The notes under the pieces: model-generated | Databases searched by the model: none | Told to the model about the DNA's origin: nothing | The model's input: only the letters and a program-made list of their open reading frames with translations | Shown: piece by piece, positions 60,801-64,000 of the stretch | How the letters are laid out: each line of letters starts with the position of its first letter | How positions within the stretch are numbered: the stretch's first letter is position 1 | Position numbers and translations under genes: made by a program | Assembly: GCA_019116245.1 (NCBI GenBank) | Contig: DXCC01000031.1 | Location: 1 to 64,000 of the forward strand | Source: Candidatus Tidjanibacter faecipullorum | Lineage (GTDB): Bacteria > Bacteroidota > Bacteroidia > Bacteroidales > Rikenellaceae | Length of the DNA stretch: 64,000 nucleotides | Reading direction: 5' to 3'

Positions 60801-61187
60801 CTATTCCTCGTTGATGGTGCGGGCTATGGCAGCCAGTTCGTCGCTGGACAGATTGAGTTTATGTTTGAAATCTACCTCGCCTTCCGTGGAAATGGGCATC
60901 AGATGGATATGTACGTGCGGAACTTCCATGCCGATGACCGCCACGGCTACCCGTTTGCAGGCAATTTTGCGTTCCAGCTTGTGGGCCACCTTTTTTGCAA
61001 AAATCATCAGGTCGGCCAGTTCTTCGTCGGACAGGTTAAAAATGTAGTCGTTCTCTTTTTTAGGGATCACCAACGTGTGGCCCTTGACAACGGGATTGAT
61101 GTCCAGGAAGGCGTAGTGTTTGTCGTCTTCCGCAATTTTGTAGCTGGGGATTTCCCCTTTTGCTATTTTAGAAAAAAGCGTAGCCAT
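60801..61187 (-). CDS. HIT family protein
   Basis: MATLFSKIAKGEIPSYKIAEDDKHYAFLDINPVVKGHTLVIPK; VPHVHIHLMP. Confidence 0.93.
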   Translation of the reverse strand: MATLFSKIAKGEIPSYKIAEDDKHYAFLDINPVVKGHTLVIPKKENDYIFNLSDEELADLMIFAKKVAHKLERKIACKRVAVAVIGMEVPHVHIHLMPISTEGEVDFKHKLNLSSDELAAIARTINEE

Positions 61188-61208
61188 AAAAATTATGTAT
61201 TTGAATGG

Positions 61209-61565
61209 TCAGAATTTCGGGGTCATGATTTCTGAATACAGCATGGCCTGCCTCAGATCAAAATGTCGCATCAAATCCGAACCGGCTTCTGCGGCAGGCG
61301 TGGCAACCGGCTCGGACGCACCGTTCGCAGGAAGAGGCGGCACGGAGCCATGAGAGCGTGCAGATGGCAAGTCGGTCGGCTTGACGACAGGCTGTACCGG
61401 TGACAAGGAATGTTGCGTTGCGTCGGGTTCGGACTGTTCCGGGTGAGCGGTCGGGGCAGCTGGCGTTACTACCCGACCAGATGGTTTACGCCGATTGGAC
61501 AAGGTGAGTTTCGGTCCAATGAAGCCGACGATGGCAACAATGATCAGAGGCAGCATCCACTCCAT
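61209..61565 (-). CDS. Small membrane-anchored protein of unknown function
   Basis: N-terminal TM MEWMLPLIIVAIVGFIGP; Pro-rich linker; C-terminal DLMRHFDLRQAMLYSEIMTPKF. Confidence 0.75.
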   Translation of the reverse strand: MEWMLPLIIVAIVGFIGPKLTLSNRRKPSGRVVTPAAPTAHPEQSEPDATQHSLSPVQPVVKPTDLPSARSHGSVPPLPANGASEPVATPAAEAGSDLMRHFDLRQAMLYSEIMTPKF

Positions 61566-61577
61566 GACAAAACGGTG

Positions 61578-63779
61578 TTACAAGGTTCGATTCACTTTCT
61601 CTATGCCCTTGATGTGGCTGACGCTGTCGAGCAGTGCGTTCAGGCTGGCCGTATCCGACACGTAGACACTGATCTTTCCTTCGAAGATGCCGTCGTGGCT
61701 CTGGATGGAAAGGTTGCGGATATTGATACCCTGCTCCACGGTGATGACCTGGGACAGGTCGACCAGAATACCGATGCGGTCGATACCGCGCACTTCCAGT
61801 TCGGCCAGATAGGATTCGGCCTTATAGCTGGACCACTTGATGTTGGTGACGATGTTCTCGCCGTGTTGGGCAGCCAGTCGGGTAATGTCTTCGCAACCGG
61901 CTTTGTGTACGACAATCGTATTCGATTCCGGGTTGCGGTAACCGACAATCTCATCTCCGGGAATCGGGTTGCATCCGTCGGCAATGACAAACTTCGGTGC
62001 GTTGGCATCCGGTTCGCCGCCGCCGACCACCATGTCTCCCCCGCCCGTCTTGGAGGGTTTTGTTAATTGGATATCCCAGAATTTCAGTACTTTGCTCATC
62101 GAATTCTGGCGCAATACCTTTTCGACATCGTCCAGGTTGATGATGCCGGATCCCAGTTTGCTGTAGAATTCGTCCTTGTTGCGGCATTCGTAGGCCGGCA
62201 GGATCTTGCGGAAAACGCGGGCGCGCGGTGTGATGCCGAATTCGCTCATCTTGCGTTCGAAAAGCTCCATGCCGTGCTCCACGTTGTTTTCGCGCGAGCG
62301 TTTTAGAAAGGTGGTGATCGACTGTTTGGCCTTGGCGGTCGTGACATGGTCCAACCACTCCAGACTCGGATGGGCGTTGTCGGAGGTGATGATCTCGACC
62401 TGGTCGCCGTTCTTCAGGGTCTGGTAGATCGATTCGATCTTGTGATTGACCTTGGCGCCGATGGCCTTGTTGCCGACATTCGTGTGAATATTGTAGGCAA
62501 AGTCCAGTACGGTGGCGTTCTGCGGCATCTTGCGCGGCTCGCCTTTCGGGGTGAAGACGACGATCTCGTTGGTGTAGAGGGTCAGTCGTACGTTGTCCAG
62601 AAATTCGATGGCATCGTCCGTCGGGCCGTGCAGGGCATTGCGCACCTCCTGGAGCCAGTTGTCGAATTCGTCGTCAGAACTGTGCTCCTGTTTGTATTTC
62701 CAGTGGGCGGCGAATCCCCTTTCGGCGATTTCGTCCATACGCTCCGAACGGATCTGAACCTCGGCCCAGACGCCGTCCGGTCCCATGACCGTAACGTGTA
62801 GCGCTTCGTATCCGTTGGCTTTTGGGAAATTGACCCAGTCCCGGATACGGTCGGGCTTCGGCGGGAAGATGTCCGTGATCAGCGAGTAGATGTGCCAGCA
62901 CTGCGACTTTTCGGGAATCAGTTCGGTCGGTTTGAATACGATGCGGATGGCGAACAGGTCGTAAACGTCCTCGAACGGGATGTTCTTCCGCTGCATTTTG
63001 GACCAGATCGAAAAGATGCTCTTGACCCGTCCGGAGATTGTGAAGTCAATTCCACTGTCGGTCAGCTGTTTGCGGATCGGTGCAATGAACCGGTCGATGA
63101 AAGCGGTACGGGCCGCTTCCGTTTCGTTCAGCTTTTGGGCGATCTCGTTATACTGCTCCGGATAGCGGTATTTCAGACTCAGGTCTTCCAGTTCCGTTTT
63201 GATGCTGTACAGGCCGAGGCGATAGGCCAGCGGCGCGAACAGGTAGAGGGTTTCGCTGGAGATCTTGATCTGTTTGTTGCGGGGCATGGAGGCCATGGTC
63301 CGCATGTTGTGGAGCCGGTCGGCAATCTTGATCAGAATGACCCGCACGTCGTCCGAGAGCGTCAGCAACACCTTGCGGAAATAAGCGGCCTGCTTGGAGG
63401 TGTCCGTGTTGACCACGCCGGCCATTTTGGTCAGGCCGTCCACCATGTAGGCAACTTTCTCGCCGAAGATGGCTTCGATCTCCTCGACCGTGTAGTCCGT
63501 ATCCTCCACCACGTCGTGCAGCAGAGCGGCTGCTACGGATTTGGAACCCAGCCCGATCTCCTCGACAACAATCTTGGCGACGGCAATGGGGTGCAGGATA
63601 TAAGGTTCGCCGCTCCGACGGAGCACGCCTTTGTGTGCCTCCTTGGCGAGAAAAAAGGCCTTGCGAATCAACTCCCACTCCTCGTCGGTCTTGGCAATCT
63701 TCTTGCACGAGTCAATCAGATCGTTGTAGCGATCGGTAATGATGAGTTCCTGTTCTTCGGTATATCCTGCCGTTTCCAT
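61578..63779 (-). CDS. RelA/SpoT-family (p)ppGpp synthetase/hydrolase
   Basis: HD region AALLHDVVEDTDYTVEEIEAIFG, synthetase KANGYEALHVTVMGPDG, TGS and ACT-like C-terminus. Confidence 0.95.
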   Translation of the reverse strand: METAGYTEEQELIITDRYNDLIDSCKKIAKTDEEWELIRKAFFLAKEAHKGVLRRSGEPYILHPIAVAKIVVEEIGLGSKSVAAALLHDVVEDTDYTVEEIEAIFGEKVAYMVDGLTKMAGVVNTDTSKQAAYFRKVLLTLSDDVRVILIKIADRLHNMRTMASMPRNKQIKISSETLYLFAPLAYRLGLYSIKTELEDLSLKYRYPEQYNEIAQKLNETEAARTAFIDRFIAPIRKQLTDSGIDFTISGRVKSIFSIWSKMQRKNIPFEDVYDLFAIRIVFKPTELIPEKSQCWHIYSLITDIFPPKPDRIRDWVNFPKANGYEALHVTVMGPDGVWAEVQIRSERMDEIAERGFAAHWKYKQEHSSDDEFDNWLQEVRNALHGPTDDAIEFLDNVRLTLYTNEIVVFTPKGEPRKMPQNATVLDFAYNIHTNVGNKAIGAKVNHKIESIYQTLKNGDQVEIITSDNAHPSLEWLDHVTTAKAKQSITTFLKRSRENNVEHGMELFERKMSEFGITPRARVFRKILPAYECRNKDEFYSKLGSGIINLDDVEKVLRQNSMSKVLKFWDIQLTKPSKTGGGDMVVGGGEPDANAPKFVIADGCNPIPGDEIVGYRNPESNTIVVHKAGCEDITRLAAQHGENIVTNIKWSSYKAESYLAELEVRGIDRIGILVDLSQVITVEQGINIRNLSIQSHDGIFEGKISVYVSDTASLNALLDSVSHIKGIEKVNRTL

Positions 63780-63803
63780 TCCGTATTTATATTAAGTATG
63801 ATA

Positions 63804-64000
63804 TCAGGCCTTTTTGGCTGTACGGGCCTCTTGCATGGCCTCGCGCACCTTGGCCTCGATTTCTTCCATCAGCGGCTCGTCCGATTTCAGCAGCGCCTTG
63901 ACCGCGTCGCGGCCCTGCGCCAGTTTGCGGTCGCCGTAGGCATACCACGAACCGCTCTTCTTGATGATGCCGTAGTCCACACCCAGGTCGATGATCTCGC
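63804..64000 (-). CDS. recA: Recombinase RecA, C-terminal part (truncated at window edge)
   Basis: Reverse complement encodes [64 protein letters not shown]. Confidence 0.93.
   Translation of the reverse strand, partial: EIIDLGVDYGIIKKSGSWYAYGDRKLAQGRDAVKALLKSDEPLMEEIEAKVREAMQEARTAKKA

Overview
This 64 kb window is a gene-dense, GC-rich bacterial chromosome segment. The many TAnnTTTG (-7) / TTTG (-33) promoter motifs and the gene content (Na+-translocating methylmalonyl-CoA decarboxylase, OprO/P porin, tryptophanase, MeaB) point to Bacteroidota. An Alistipes/Rikenellaceae-like host is inferred, not proven. The content is mostly housekeeping: fabH-plsX-rpmF-yceD, aroC-aroA, lptB, recQ, alaS, gpmI, purB-purA, miaA, rsmE, prmC-recX, spoT and the recA 3' end. 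There are four tRNAs (Arg-CCT, Ser-GCT, Gly-GCC, Lys-CTT). Accessory modules include tnaA, tandem M23 peptidases, a TolC-MFP-ABC-LytS/LytR export operon, a MarR-TolC-EmrA-EmrB efflux operon, an OprO/P porin plus triple-LTD lipoprotein plus metallophosphatase cluster, split chromate transporter genes, and an mmdA-oadG-bccp-oadB operon. The left edge looks like the end of an element inserted at the 3' end of tRNA-Arg. I found no CRISPR array and no complete known defence system. The most notable signals are: (1) a perfect 22-bp palindrome over the -33 box of a marR gene whose frame breaks at a T6 run; (2) an in-frame amber codon in an RND/MacA-type adaptor; (3) a two-lobed aspartyl protease split at a C6 run; (4) LTD domains both in a porin/phosphatase cluster and fused to OadG. 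Claims rest on reading translations and motifs by eye; no database search was run.
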